A stretch of 41,154 nt of DNA from an uncultured Muribaculaceae bacterium (GCA_910579035.1 CAJTSR010000024.1:1-41154), one strand, 5' to 3'. Positions 15,811 to 25,341 are shown, counted from the stretch's first letter. The notes: generated by a model from the letters alone, not told the origin. Made by a program: numbers and translations.

Positions 15811-17469
15811 TTATTTAGACGTACCGAGCGAAGTATAGCAGCCTGAGGGATTGGGATTGTTGAACGACTTGACAGCGCTATTGTTGTTACCCTCGGTCTG
15901 TACAATCACATAATTCATCCACGCCGGGCGGGTTGTTGTATTGAACTGCTTGTCCTCTACCCAGTTCGAGCCGTCATAGTGACGAACCACGGGCTTGTTA
16001 AGGCGCTTGTAGTCAAAGAGAATGATGCCTTCGCCATAGAATTCCATACGCTTCTGGCGGAAGATTTCGTCAACAACACCATCCTTGGTAGTTGCCGAGC
16101 AAGCATATTCCGCAAAGCGATATTGGCGCATAAAGTCTTCTATCGCGGCCTTACCTTCGGCAGGCGATGTCTGTGCGGCAGCTTCGGCCTTTATAAAGTA
16201 CATTTCTTCAACACGCATCATAGGAGCAGCCGACGAACAACCTTCCTGTGTCAGCAGCATCTCTCCTTTTGCCGGTTTGAACTTCAAAGACGCATAAGGC
16301 TCAAGTATCACAGGATAGTCCTTGCTGTCTTGAGGTGTTTCAAGAACAGAACGATTGATAAAGTTCTCTTTTCCTTCCAGGGGCGATCCTTCGGGAGCCA
16401 CAAAAGTAAGTTTGCGGAAATCCCTGTTATCAATAGAATTGTACAGGGCTGCATCAATCATCAGATGGGGCTCGGCCGCACTATAACCGGGCTTGAGCTC
16501 GTTTGAAGCCCATGAAGTCCAGTTGACAATGCTAGTCCTAACACAGTTGTCTTCTTTGACGAATTTCATACCCCACATCCACGACGGTGTGTCGAGGTCA
16601 TTGAAACCGTTGGTCGTGCTAAGCCACTGAGCCTCTGTGGTAGGAGTGCCTTTGTGAGCCGCAATAGCCTTTTCGGCATATTCCTTGGCCTTGGGATAGT
16701 TCTCAACCCACATATAAGCACGGGCTTTAAGACCGTACACACAAGCGAGGTCAGGCATTGTTTTAGAAGGACGACTGCCCTCTACGATATACGTTTCAGC
16801 CTTGTCAAGGTCACTGATGATGAACTCAATCATCTGCTCACGAGTAGCACGCGGATTTTGGCGAGCCTCGGCCTCTCCCATTGTTTCTGTGACGATGGGC
16901 ACAGTAAGATTGGTAACATCATTTCCATATTGATTCACTGCAGAGGTACCATCTGTGGGCAGATACTCGAACATCCGAGCCATATCGAGATATGCCATTG
17001 CTCGGAAAGCCAAACCGGCACCAAGATAGTACTTGTTCTGGGGAACGGTTGTTTCAGGGTCTACTGCGGCGATAGTCAGGTTTGCTGTCTGAACCTGCTG
17101 CGTATAGTAGTTCCATATAACCTGAGGATAGATGTTGCTTTCAGCCTGATACTCGTTAAGCTCCCAACTGGTAAACCAGTCATATCCGGAAGCGGAGGCA
17201 GCAATCGGCATGTCTCCAGTCATAACGTCGCGTATGTGCATCATCGCCGGATAACCGAAGTCGTAATGAAGGCGATTGTCGCCGAGCACAAACACAGAGT
17301 TCATGAAAGCAGGCATACCAAGAGCGAACGAGGCTGCCGCATTAGGCGAATCTACGACCTGATCCTGTGTGACACTTGAGGTCGGAAAGGTCTCCTCGAT
17401 GCATCCCGTAAGCGTCATTGAGGGCAGCGCCACGGCGACAGCAAGAAGGGGAATATATATTTTTTTCAT
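15811..17469 (-). CDS. SusD/RagB-type surface lipoprotein
   Basis: A 552-residue lipoprotein (signal with lipobox LTGC, Cys23). Helical TPR-like stretches (YLGAGLAFRAMAYLDMARMF; LACVYGLKARAYMWVENYPKAKEYAEKA) and the C-terminal segment EIFRQKRMEFYGEGIILFDYKRL are hallmarks of SusD. It forms the lid over the SusC-like barrel and captures nutrient outside the cell. It starts 21 bp after the susC-like gene in the same operon. The presence of a secreted protease downstream favours peptide or glycopeptide uptake over plain polysaccharide. Confidence 0.94.
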   Translation of the reverse strand: MKKIYIPLLAVAVALPSMTLTGCIEETFPTSSVTQDQVVDSPNAAASFALGMPAFMNSVFVLGDNRLHYDFGYPAMMHIRDVMTGDMPIAASASGYDWFTSWELNEYQAESNIYPQVIWNYYTQQVQTANLTIAAVDPETTVPQNKYYLGAGLAFRAMAYLDMARMFEYLPTDGTSAVNQYGNDVTNLTVPIVTETMGEAEARQNPRATREQMIEFIISDLDKAETYIVEGSRPSKTMPDLACVYGLKARAYMWVENYPKAKEYAEKAIAAHKGTPTTEAQWLSTTNGFNDLDTPSWMWGMKFVKEDNCVRTSIVNWTSWASNELKPGYSAAEPHLMIDAALYNSIDNRDFRKLTFVAPEGSPLEGKENFINRSVLETPQDSKDYPVILEPYASLKFKPAKGEMLLTQEGCSSAAPMMRVEEMYFIKAEAAAQTSPAEGKAAIEDFMRQYRFAEYACSATTKDGVVDEIFRQKRMEFYGEGIILFDYKRLNKPVVRHYDGSNWVEDKQFNTTTRPAWMNYVIVQTEGNNNSAVKSFNNPNPSGCYTSLGTSK

Positions 17470-17490
17470 TGCTAAGAGATCCTTGTATTA

Positions 17491-20400
17491 TTAAAATGTA
17501 ACATTGATACCGCCGGAGATTGTGCGGATAGGAGAATAATAAGTGTTGTTACCACCACCGGACATAGACAGGCGCGGATCAAGGCCCTGCCGTTTGCTCC
17601 ACAGCCATACGTTGTCGCAATTGAGGTACAAACGCACCTTGTTCAAATGAGCTTTGTGAGCAAGATCGTCGGGAAGAGTAAATCCGAACACTATGTTCTG
17701 AAGGCTGAGGTACGAAGCGTTTGTAAGGAATCGGTCAGAGGCAGTAGCATTATACTGATCGCCGAACTGGAAGCGAGGTATGTTGCTGTTGGGGTTCTCA
17801 GGAGTCCAGGCATTGAGAATGTCGGCATGGATGTTAGAGCCAATCGAGTTCTGATATGGAGAGGACATCAGGCCTGCGTATGTGCTGTCATAGCACTGGC
17901 CGCCTATCTGATAATCAAAGTTGATCGAGAAGTCGAACCACTTATAGCGCAGAGATGTTCCAAAACCGCCATACACAGGAGCAAGAGCCGTACCATTGAG
18001 ATAGTATGTGGCTTCCGATACTTTTGCGGTTTTTTCTTTTCCGATAACAATAGGCTGGTCGTATGCGTCCTTGACAGGGGTTCCGCTTTCATCCAACTGG
18101 TATACATCTTTCCACCAAAGCGACTGGCCGGTTTCCTGATCTACGCCGGCATACTTGTACATACGATAAGTGTACATAGATTCACCTTCGCCATAGAAAT
18201 AGCTTCCGCTGGAGAAACCGCGCTTGCCATCGCACCACATAGTGCGGCGTTCTTCCGGCAGTCTGGATATGCGGTTCTTATACCATGTAAGGTTGAAGTC
18301 AACTGTCCAAGAGAAATCCTTTGTGTCTATAGGAGTACCATGGAGATCAATTTCCACACCGGAGTTAGCCATATCGCCAATATTGGAGTAATAGCCGGTA
18401 TAACCCATCGACGGAGGAAGGGGGAAGTAGAAAAGCATGTCAGATGTCTTGCGGTGGAAGCCTTCAACAGAACCACTCAGACGGTCGCCGAAGAATGAGA
18501 ATTCAACGCCGGCATTAAAGTTGCCGTTCTTTTCCCAAGTAATGTTTTCATTACCCATATTCACAGGAACCACAGATACCTCGCCATTGGAGTTTTCAAC
18601 ACTGTATGTATTTGTATACAGCCAGTCGGAGATATTGTCGTTACCCTGCTCGCCGTATGAAACTTTAAGTTTCAGCATATTGATCCAAGTCTGGTCTTCA
18701 AGGAAAGTTTCCTTGTTGAGAAGCCATGCGGCAGAAGCACTCCAGAAGTTACCCCAGCGATGCTTCGGATGGAAACGGCTTGATGCGTCACGACGGAAGG
18801 AGGCAGAAGCAAAATACTTGTTGTCGTAGTCGTATTGAGCACGCATAAAGTAGCCTTCGTTGTTATAATCCACCTTGCTCGAGTTCGCATTTTTAACAGT
18901 AATCATATTGGCCAATTCCATATTTCCGGGATCGAACATATTTGAACGAGAAGCCGCAACCTGATATGTCTTACGCCAATATGTTTCATGACCGAGAAGA
19001 ACGCCTATATTGTGCGCGCCGAATTTGCGGCCCCAGTTAATAAGCTGCTGGAACGTGTAGTTCAACCTGCGATAAGTACTCTTGGTCAACATACCATTCT
19101 CACCTGCATGCTGGCCATAGAAGGGGTTGGTGAACGAAGTACCATAATATTCGATAAAATCGATATTATTATTAGAGGTTATAGTGAAATCATTGAGGAA
19201 GCGGATCTCGGCAGAGCCGGTTGCACTCAAAGCATTGCCATTCGTTTCGGCTTTGTCAAGCAAAGCCGAGCCAATAGCATTAGAGTTACCGCCAAGCACA
19301 GGGCGAGAAAGACCGGCATTGTTGCCTGCACCGTAGTCATATACAGGGAAGCCATTGTTGTCTATCTTAACGTTGCCTTTGCCATCACGCACAAAAAGAG
19401 GATAGATGGGAGCCACATTGCTCACAAATGCAAAGGGGTTTGAGGTAGAGCCTGCAGAGCCTTCTTCACCACCATAAGCTTCCTGCTCATAGTGAGTATA
19501 GCTCAAGTCACCGGCAACCTTAAGCCAGGACTTGGCCTGAGTATCAGCAGCAAGACGACCGGTAAAACGGCTAAAGCCAGAGGCCGGGGTAATACCTTCA
19601 TTGTCAAGATAGCTTGCGGAGAGATAGAAGTTTGTTGCATCACCGCCCTTGGCTATCGACACATTGTATTCCTGACGAAGGCTGTTGTGATACGCTGCGT
19701 CAAGCCAATTGTCGGTGGTCAGATAGTAATCGGCATTGTTATAATTAATCACACGGCCGAGAGTCGCGTTAGGATTCAACTTGCCATTGGTACCAATCAG
19801 AGCCTGTCCGTCGGGAACGTCATACACGTTGTACTGCAGACCGTAGCTCTTACTGCCAATCATGTTGTTAACAGCCCATACATAAGCCTGCGAGTCAGAG
19901 TTGCCCTGAGAAAGAGAGTAATTCTTAAGAGCTCCGAAGTATGTTTCGTAGTACTGCGCGGGATTTTTGATATAGTTGTAATCCTGCTGAGCACGCGAAT
20001 TGGAACCAAGTTTTATATCAACCGTAACTTTAGCCTCACCGGCCTTAGCACGCTTGGTGGTTATGAGAATAACACCGTTTGCACCACGAGAACCATAAAG
20101 AGCTGTCGAGGCAGCATCCTTAAGAATTGTCATATTCTCGATATCGTTGGTGTTTATAGTATTCATACTGCCGCTAAAGGGGGTGCCGTCGACTACCACG
20201 AGGGGGTCGTTTCCCGCATTAATCGAGGAAATACCGCGAATACGGATTGTAGGCGAATCAGAACCGGGAGCGCCAGAAGCGTTGCTCATCTGCACACCGG
20301 CCACCTTGCCTTTAAGAGCATTAAGAGGGTTGGACACCTGAGCATTCTCAAGCGTTGCAGCATCGACTACAGCAGCCGAACCCGTAAACGAAGCGCGGGT

Positions 20401-20733
20401 AGACTTACCATATGCCACAGCAATCACTTCATCAAGAAGTTCAGAGTCGGCATGTAGGCGTATAGTCATATCGCCTGATCCGATTTTCACATCGGCAGTT
20501 TTGTAACCCACATAGGAAACCTTGAGATGAGTAGCCGAAGCAGGCACCTGCAGAACGAACTTGCCGTCGATGTCCGTGGACACGCCGTAGTTAGTTCCTG
20601 CCGTTACCGAAACGCCGATCAACGGTTCGTCGTTGGCGGCATCTACGACAGTACCTTTGACCGTGCGCGTCTGAGCCGACGCGCAGAGGCTCAAAGTAAG
20701 TACTGCCACAAGTAATAGAAACAGCTTTTTCAT
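17491..20733 (-). CDS. SusC/RagA-type TonB-linked outer-membrane transporter
   Basis: A 1080-residue outer-membrane barrel. After a signal peptide (ending CASAQ) comes a carboxypeptidase-like regulatory domain (TVKGTVVDAANDEPLIGVSV), a TonB-box region (LLDEVIAVAYG), then the SusC plug signature NALKGKVAGVQMSNASGAPG and IRIRGISSINAGNDPLVVVDG. The remaining 800 or so residues are barrel strands. It imports large nutrients with its SusD partner, powered by TonB-ExbBD. First gene of the operon; a TATCTTTG box at 20839-20846 gives a leader of about 100 nt. No sigma/anti-sigma or hybrid sensor gene adjoins it. Confidence 0.95.
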   Translation of the reverse strand: MKKLFLLLVAVLTLSLCASAQTRTVKGTVVDAANDEPLIGVSVTAGTNYGVSTDIDGKFVLQVPASATHLKVSYVGYKTADVKIGSGDMTIRLHADSELLDEVIAVAYGKSTRASFTGSAAVVDAATLENAQVSNPLNALKGKVAGVQMSNASGAPGSDSPTIRIRGISSINAGNDPLVVVDGTPFSGSMNTINTNDIENMTILKDAASTALYGSRGANGVILITTKRAKAGEAKVTVDIKLGSNSRAQQDYNYIKNPAQYYETYFGALKNYSLSQGNSDSQAYVWAVNNMIGSKSYGLQYNVYDVPDGQALIGTNGKLNPNATLGRVINYNNADYYLTTDNWLDAAYHNSLRQEYNVSIAKGGDATNFYLSASYLDNEGITPASGFSRFTGRLAADTQAKSWLKVAGDLSYTHYEQEAYGGEEGSAGSTSNPFAFVSNVAPIYPLFVRDGKGNVKIDNNGFPVYDYGAGNNAGLSRPVLGGNSNAIGSALLDKAETNGNALSATGSAEIRFLNDFTITSNNNIDFIEYYGTSFTNPFYGQHAGENGMLTKSTYRRLNYTFQQLINWGRKFGAHNIGVLLGHETYWRKTYQVAASRSNMFDPGNMELANMITVKNANSSKVDYNNEGYFMRAQYDYDNKYFASASFRRDASSRFHPKHRWGNFWSASAAWLLNKETFLEDQTWINMLKLKVSYGEQGNDNISDWLYTNTYSVENSNGEVSVVPVNMGNENITWEKNGNFNAGVEFSFFGDRLSGSVEGFHRKTSDMLFYFPLPPSMGYTGYYSNIGDMANSGVEIDLHGTPIDTKDFSWTVDFNLTWYKNRISRLPEERRTMWCDGKRGFSSGSYFYGEGESMYTYRMYKYAGVDQETGQSLWWKDVYQLDESGTPVKDAYDQPIVIGKEKTAKVSEATYYLNGTALAPVYGGFGTSLRYKWFDFSINFDYQIGGQCYDSTYAGLMSSPYQNSIGSNIHADILNAWTPENPNSNIPRFQFGDQYNATASDRFLTNASYLSLQNIVFGFTLPDDLAHKAHLNKVRLYLNCDNVWLWSKRQGLDPRLSMSGGGNNTYYSPIRTISGGINVTF

Positions 20734-21057
20734 ACTTAGAAAAAATTAGACATAAAATTGATTGATTCTGTTTGTTCTTTGTAATAAGTATCAAGAGGGA
20801 CAAGGAGAGGTACACGCCCGCATTAAATCTTGATTTGGCAAAGATAATATAATTTTTTTGTAATAATAAACATTAGGAAAGAGAAAATCGCCATATTTAA
20901 CATTTAGACCTACATTTTAGCGCAATGAGGCTATCATAAGGCAATTTGCAAACTTTTACCAGCAATCGAAGCCGGGGAAAATCACTTTTCCACCGCGATT
21001 TGCATTTTTCAATTAATTTGTCGTATATTTACAGAATATATCAAACACCATCGGCAT
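20734..21057. other. divergent intergenic region between susC-like and lipoprotein genes
   Basis: 324 bp, AT-rich. It contains the leader and promoter of the susC-like gene on the left. On the right there is only a weak box, TATATTTA at 21024-21031, about 27 bp before the plus-strand lipoprotein ATG. I see no further gene, tRNA or strong repeat. Confidence 0.5.
20839..20846 (-). promoter_or_regulatory. -7 element of the sus operon promoter
   Basis: TATCTTTG on the minus strand, about 105 bp upstream of the susC-like ATG. No clear -33 TTG at 19 bp. Confidence 0.6.
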
Positions 21058-22290
21058 ATGAAAAGCCTTTTTCCCTTTGTGATGCTCGCCGCTCTATCCG
21101 TTTTTTCATGCGGCACAGACGAACCCGCGGCACGCCCCGACGACCCGGACAGACCAGACGGAACCGAAACGGCGGCCGAGCCTCGCTTCGCCGCAGGCAC
21201 GTCGTCGACGGCATACATAGGCCGCGAGGAGGGTGCGATACACCTTATTATATATAGGGAGTGCGACAATTCCGCTCCCGAGGCGAGCTATGGCGTAGAT
21301 GCGTCGGGCCACGAGGGCTTCGCAAAGCCGGACGCCCGGGTGACATTCGCCGCCGGAAAGGGCGAAACATCGCTAAGAGTGGGGTATACGCCGGGTGCCC
21401 TCGGCACGGCGGGAACGCGGAGCGTGAGGCTCGCACTCAGTGGGACGAAGGCCGAGCACAGCGTTACGTTCGTGAAAAGGGCCGAGGCAGAATGGACCGA
21501 TGCGGGAAGCTGCGTGCTGTACGATGCCGGGAGGTGCCGCCGATGCACGCGGCAGACGGCCAAGCGCGGCGAGGCCACGGAGTACCGGGCAGTGGACGCC
21601 GACGGCCGGACTTTGCTCGGCTACAGCATATCGGCTTCGGGTGCGGCAACGCCGATGGCGGCCGGAGGCTACCTTCCGGCGGCAGACTGCGCAGGGGCTT
21701 CGCCCATGCCGGCATATGCGGCAGATTCGCACGCTTCGCCGCAGATGGTGGCGCTGAATGTATGCAGCGTGTCGGAGAGCGGCGACATTTCGGAGCCGAG
21801 GGTAGTGTATCTGATCGACGGGGAGAGATTCGACGAGCGGTTTGTGTCGGTGACAGTGACCGAAGGCTGGCTCTCGCCCGCTGTATGGCTCGACGCGCGG
21901 CCACCGGCGCAGGGGCGTTCGTGGGACTGCCTCGGGGAGATAGCGGAAGGCGGAACACTGCTGGTATACGACCCTTACCGCAACAGCTCGCCGTTCTACA
22001 TGCTCAACGGCGCGCCGTGCGCAAGCGCTTGGCAGATAAGTTACTCCGAGGAAGGCGCCGAGATGACTCCGCAGTTTTCAGGATTCACAAACAGAGATTT
22101 GTTTCCTTCCAAGTTTATGATAGAGGCACGGAACGGCCTGTACGAGGCTCAAAAGGACGGTTTCAGACTCGAATGGGAGCTTCCGGGCCACAACTGCCTG
22201 CCCGGCGGGGGCATGAGCACCAGCACCGACTGCACATGGGCCGAAGTATGGCCAACAGTTCTCTATATATCGAGCATCAAGGCCATATAG
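21058..22290 (+). CDS. hypothetical lipoprotein with Calx-beta-like N-terminal domain
   Basis: A 410-residue lipoprotein (signal with lipobox VFSC, Cys18) followed by a Pro/Asp-rich linker (PAARPDDPDRPDG). Residues about 45-140 show the beta pattern of a Calx-beta or BACON-like domain (VTFAAGKGETSLRVGYTPG, then RSVRLALSG). The rest is not recognised; it includes a CRRC pair and a C-terminal PGHNCLPGGG segment. Base composition is clearly richer in G+C than the sus operon. It converges on and overlaps the acetyltransferase gene by 28 bp. Confidence 0.75.
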   Translation: MKSLFPFVMLAALSVFSCGTDEPAARPDDPDRPDGTETAAEPRFAAGTSSTAYIGREEGAIHLIIYRECDNSAPEASYGVDASGHEGFAKPDARVTFAAGKGETSLRVGYTPGALGTAGTRSVRLALSGTKAEHSVTFVKRAEAEWTDAGSCVLYDAGRCRRCTRQTAKRGEATEYRAVDADGRTLLGYSISASGAATPMAAGGYLPAADCAGASPMPAYAADSHASPQMVALNVCSVSESGDISEPRVVYLIDGERFDERFVSVTVTEGWLSPAVWLDARPPAQGRSWDCLGEIAEGGTLLVYDPYRNSSPFYMLNGAPCASAWQISYSEEGAEMTPQFSGFTNRDLFPSKFMIEARNGLYEAQKDGFRLEWELPGHNCLPGGGMSTSTDCTWAEVWPTVLYISSIKAI

Positions 22291-23321
22291 GGCCGCGAGG
22301 TGGGCAGGTCGAATATCTCACCAGCGCCGGCCGAGCTGAAAAGCACTGATGCAAGCACCTCGACATCGACGTCAAGGTCGGGACGCCTGTCGGAACAGGC
22401 TGAAAGCGAGCAGTTGCCCTTCGATATCGCATAGTATCCGTCGTTTTCGGGGAAAAGACGGTCGGTAAGCCGTATGGTATAGCGCAGGGAGGGGTGCGCG
22501 GCGGCCAAGGCCTGCAGCACGGCCAAGGGATTGACTATCCGCACCATTCCGCAAGCATGGAGAGCGGCCTTGCGCCCTGAATGGGGCGGCCTGCGCACAG
22601 TGAGCGGGCGCTCGCCCACACGCTCGCGCAGGACGGCAAGAGCGGCGAGCGCCACCGGCCCGGTATCGGCCATAAGCGAGCGCACGAGCACCACCGAATC
22701 AGCGCGGGAAGCATCGTATGCCGCGAAGAGGCAGGCTTTGGCGCCATCGGAACCGTCGACAAACACTACCTCGCGGCCGCTTTCAAAGGTGAGGTCGGAA
22801 AGTATGTTTTTGAAATCGGCCTCGCTGTGGAGCACTCCCCCGCCCTGCCGGAGCTCGAGGGCGGCGAAGTCGGCATATCGCGGCTCTGCCTCGGCGGCGC
22901 CGCCACCGGCAAAGGCGTGGAGCGACGTATAGCGCTCTTCGTCGCAGTAGAACACCGGGGCAAAGCCGAAACGGCTGTAGAAGTAATACAATGCGCGACC
23001 GGCGGGTATAAGCTCGCAGAAAGCGTAGCCTCTGCAGCGCGCGCTGTCGAGAGCGCGGCACACGGCCTCGGAAGCCAGGCCGCGAGTACGCGCCTCGGGG
23101 CGCGTGGCCACGCAGCTTATATAGCCCGACGGCAGTTCGGCGCCGGCATACTGAAAAGCGTACGGCTGCATAAGCAAGGCCGCCGAGGGCTTGCCGGCGG
23201 CATCGTCGACAATGAATATTTCGTCGTCACGCCGTACCACTTCGGAGAAAAACCATTTGCGCCAAGGCGCCGAATCGGCAAAGGCCGACACATAAATTTC
23301 CTGAAACTGAGTCTTTTTCAT
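22263..23321 (-). CDS. Eis-like GNAT acetyltransferase
   Basis: About 352 residues, starting at the ATG that overlaps the NADH dehydrogenase stop (ATGA). A longer upstream extension in frame runs into that gene and is not credible. The N-terminal GNAT domain has the acetyl-CoA loop RTRGLASE preceded by GYISCVATRPEA, and YYFYSRFGF. A second, degenerate GNAT-like half follows (about 150-260). The C terminus (YTIRLTDRLFPENDGYYAISKG to the end) resembles the sterol-carrier-like domain of Eis proteins, whose terminal carboxylate acts in catalysis. The acceptor is unknown; Eis enzymes acetylate amines. Confidence 0.85.
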   Translation of the reverse strand: MKKTQFQEIYVSAFADSAPWRKWFFSEVVRRDDEIFIVDDAAGKPSAALLMQPYAFQYAGAELPSGYISCVATRPEARTRGLASEAVCRALDSARCRGYAFCELIPAGRALYYFYSRFGFAPVFYCDEERYTSLHAFAGGGAAEAEPRYADFAALELRQGGGVLHSEADFKNILSDLTFESGREVVFVDGSDGAKACLFAAYDASRADSVVLVRSLMADTGPVALAALAVLRERVGERPLTVRRPPHSGRKAALHACGMVRIVNPLAVLQALAAAHPSLRYTIRLTDRLFPENDGYYAISKGNCSLSACSDRRPDLDVDVEVLASVLFSSAGAGEIFDLPTSRPYMALMLDI

Positions 23322-24607
23322 TCGTCCCAATATGAGCGGAGCGGGTAGCGGTCGGGGCGCATGAGCAGCCTCAGGCCGGACGAGAAGGTGAAGTATCCCC
23401 ACATCCAGTTGATAAATACCACAGTTCTGTTGCGCATTCCGAGCAAGGACACCAGGTGGACGCACATCCACACCAGCCACGCCAAGCGCCCCCGCAGGTG
23501 GAAGCGGCCTATGTCGACCACGGCGCGGTTGCGGCCTATTGTCGCCATCGAGCCTTTGTCGCGGTATTTGAATGGCTTGCGGCGGCCGGAATCGCGGCCA
23601 AGGTTACGGGCAAGCTCCCGCGCCTGCTGCATGGCCACGGGCGCCACCTGAGGCAGGCCGCGAGGATAGCCGTCGGCCTCCTGAAAGGCGATGTCGCCGA
23701 TTGCGTATACATCGTCGATGCCCTCCACGCGGTTAAAGGCGTCGACCTTCCAGCGCCCTGCCCGGTCGGGCTTCACGCCTGTTCCGACAACAGGCAGCGG
23801 CACTCCTGTTATCCCGGCCGTCCATATCACGGTTTCCGTTTCTACCGACGTGCCGTCGGCAAAGGTAAGCACGTGGTCGGAGTAACGCTCCATACGCCAG
23901 CCGAGCCGCACGTCAACCATCAGCTGCCCGAGCGCCTCAAGCGCATCGGCACCAGACTTGGCACTCATAGCGCCGAGCAGACGTTCCGAACCCTCCACGA
24001 GTATCACCTTCATCTCTTCGGGGTTTATCGAGGGGTACTCGCGCTTTAGCACGAAGCGCTTCATCTCGCCGAGGGCGCCGGCTATCTCCACGCCTGTGGG
24101 GCCGCCGCCCACCACCACGAAGGTGAGCATGCGTCGGCGCAGCCTGTCGTTGCGACACAGGGAGGCACGCTCGAGGCGCTCGAGCACTTCGTTGCGACAC
24201 CGTATGGCCTCGGGAGTGCTTTTGAGGGTGAACACCCGCTTTTCGAGTCCGGGAATGCCGAAGAAATTATTGGTAGTGCCGGCCGCCAGCACGAGGATAT
24301 CGTATGGTATGGTTTCAAACTTGGTCCTGACTGTACATGCAGCGACATCGACCGCCACAACCTCGCCAAAATGAAACGAAACACCGCGATAGCGGCGTCC
24401 GCGCATCTCGCGGCGCAGGGGGAAGGATATGCTTGCCGGTTCGAGGCCCGACGAGGCCACCTGGTAGAATAAGGGTGGAAAGCTGTGGTAGTTGTTGCGG
24501 TCGACAAGTATCACTTCGTACAGCGACTTATCGACATAACGGGCCACGGACAGTCCTCCGAAGCCTCCTCCGATGATAACAAGGCGTTTTTTCTGTGCAG
24601 GATTCAT
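23318..24607 (-). CDS. ndh: type II NADH:quinone oxidoreductase (NDH-2)
   Basis: About 429 residues from the ATG at 24607; a GTG 15 nt upstream (24622) is an alternative. It oxidises NADH and reduces quinone at the inner membrane without pumping protons. FAD-binding GGGFGG near the N terminus (RLVIIGGGFGGLS) is followed by NYHSFPPLFYQVASSGLEP, a second dinucleotide site VVVGGGPTGVEIAGAL, ATG-type DVYAIGDIA, and an amphipathic C-terminal part (WLVWMCVHLVSLLGMRNR; FINWMWGYF) for membrane attachment. The segment order is typical of NDH-2. It lies 42 bp after the membrane-protein gene and overlaps the acetyltransferase gene by 4 bp. Confidence 0.93.
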   Translation of the reverse strand: MNPAQKKRLVIIGGGFGGLSVARYVDKSLYEVILVDRNNYHSFPPLFYQVASSGLEPASISFPLRREMRGRRYRGVSFHFGEVVAVDVAACTVRTKFETIPYDILVLAAGTTNNFFGIPGLEKRVFTLKSTPEAIRCRNEVLERLERASLCRNDRLRRRMLTFVVVGGGPTGVEIAGALGEMKRFVLKREYPSINPEEMKVILVEGSERLLGAMSAKSGADALEALGQLMVDVRLGWRMERYSDHVLTFADGTSVETETVIWTAGITGVPLPVVGTGVKPDRAGRWKVDAFNRVEGIDDVYAIGDIAFQEADGYPRGLPQVAPVAMQQARELARNLGRDSGRRKPFKYRDKGSMATIGRNRAVVDIGRFHLRGRLAWLVWMCVHLVSLLGMRNRTVVFINWMWGYFTFSSGLRLLMRPDRYPLRSYWDE

Positions 24608-24649
24608 AGATTGATAACACACAGAGCGGCGCGCTTGTTGACTGCGGCG

Positions 24650-25192
24650 CTACCTCTTGATGACAGGCAGCCCGAAAGCTCCCTTGGCGAGGGTGTACTC
24701 GCGCTTCGAGCCAGTGCGTATGCGGTTGTATTCCGCCAGCTGTACCTGCACATCTTTCACGCTGCCGTCGTCGAAACGCAGCTTGAGATGGTATGTGTGG
24801 TACTTGCGCCCGCTCCGAACATAGTGGCCCCGCACATACCGGCCGCTCTGGTGCTCCTCGGAGTGCTTGCTCTCGACCGTGGCCATTTCCTGATGCACGC
24901 TCCCGGGGTCGGCGAAAGCACTGTTGCCCCATAGCAGCAGCGCCGCTCCGGCGCACAGACCGAACACGAACAGCGCCAGCCAAGCGGCCACAGCACCATA
25001 CACGTCGGCAAGCACAGACCGCAGACCGCGCAGGCCGAACATAGCGGCAAGGCCTGCCACAGCACCCGCCGCAAACGGCACCCACCATGCAACAACCGTC
25101 ACTGCATAATAATAAAATGCCACTACGGCCAGGCCGACACCTAATACAGCCATTATAATCAAGGCTATATTTCTTTTCAATTTATCTTTCAT
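24650..25192 (-). CDS. hypothetical membrane protein
   Basis: A 180-residue protein I cannot place in a named family. Three hydrophobic helices (about 9-31, 34-52 and 66-88) are followed by a soluble domain of about 90 residues with a beta pattern (YHTYHLKLRFDDGSVKDVQVQL, then YNRIRTGSKREYTLAKGAFG). It heads the operon with NDH-2 and the Eis-like enzyme, which could mean a respiratory or membrane-stress context. Its leader holds a terminator-like hairpin just upstream of the ATG and its promoter carries the 18-bp motif shared with the lipoprotein gene at 33482. Confidence 0.7.
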   Translation of the reverse strand: MKDKLKRNIALIIMAVLGVGLAVVAFYYYAVTVVAWWVPFAAGAVAGLAAMFGLRGLRSVLADVYGAVAAWLALFVFGLCAGAALLLWGNSAFADPGSVHQEMATVESKHSEEHQSGRYVRGHYVRSGRKYHTYHLKLRFDDGSVKDVQVQLAEYNRIRTGSKREYTLAKGAFGLPVIKR

Positions 25193-25216
25193 ATAAATAG
25201 AAGGTACATAAATAAA

Positions 25217-25241
25217 AAGGAACTCTATCGCAGAGTTCCTT
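25217..25241 (-). terminator. terminator-like hairpin in the leader of the membrane-protein gene
   Basis: AAGGAACTCT and AGAGTTCCTT form a perfect 10-bp stem with a 5-base loop; on the minus strand CCTTTTTATTTA follows. It ends only 25 bp before the ATG at 25192 and about 55 nt after the predicted transcription start, so it fits an attenuator or the end of a short RNA. Confidence 0.65.
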
Positions 25242-25302
25242 CTTATGGGTTTCCAATAGGTACAATTTCTAAGGTAAAAAAGATTGTTTTAGGTTTGCGG
25301 TA

Positions 25303-25310
25303 CAAAGTTG
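25303..25310 (-). promoter_or_regulatory. -7 element upstream of the membrane protein-ndh-acetyltransferase operon
   Basis: CAACTTTG on the minus strand (one mismatch to TAnnTTTG) with TTTG about 20 bp upstream. Predicted start near 25296. Confidence 0.5.
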
Positions 25311-25341
25311 GGTCTTTTTCAGCGGGCCGCCAAATAAAAAG

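Noticed and set aside
20946..21257. Small plus-strand frame in the sus/lipoprotein intergenic region
   Set aside because: It overlaps the lipoprotein start in another frame and has no promoter or recognisable product.
23322..23480. N-terminal extension of the acetyltransferase
   Set aside because: It lies wholly within the ndh gene and lacks GNAT-like sequence. The ATGA-coupled start at 23321 fits the family.
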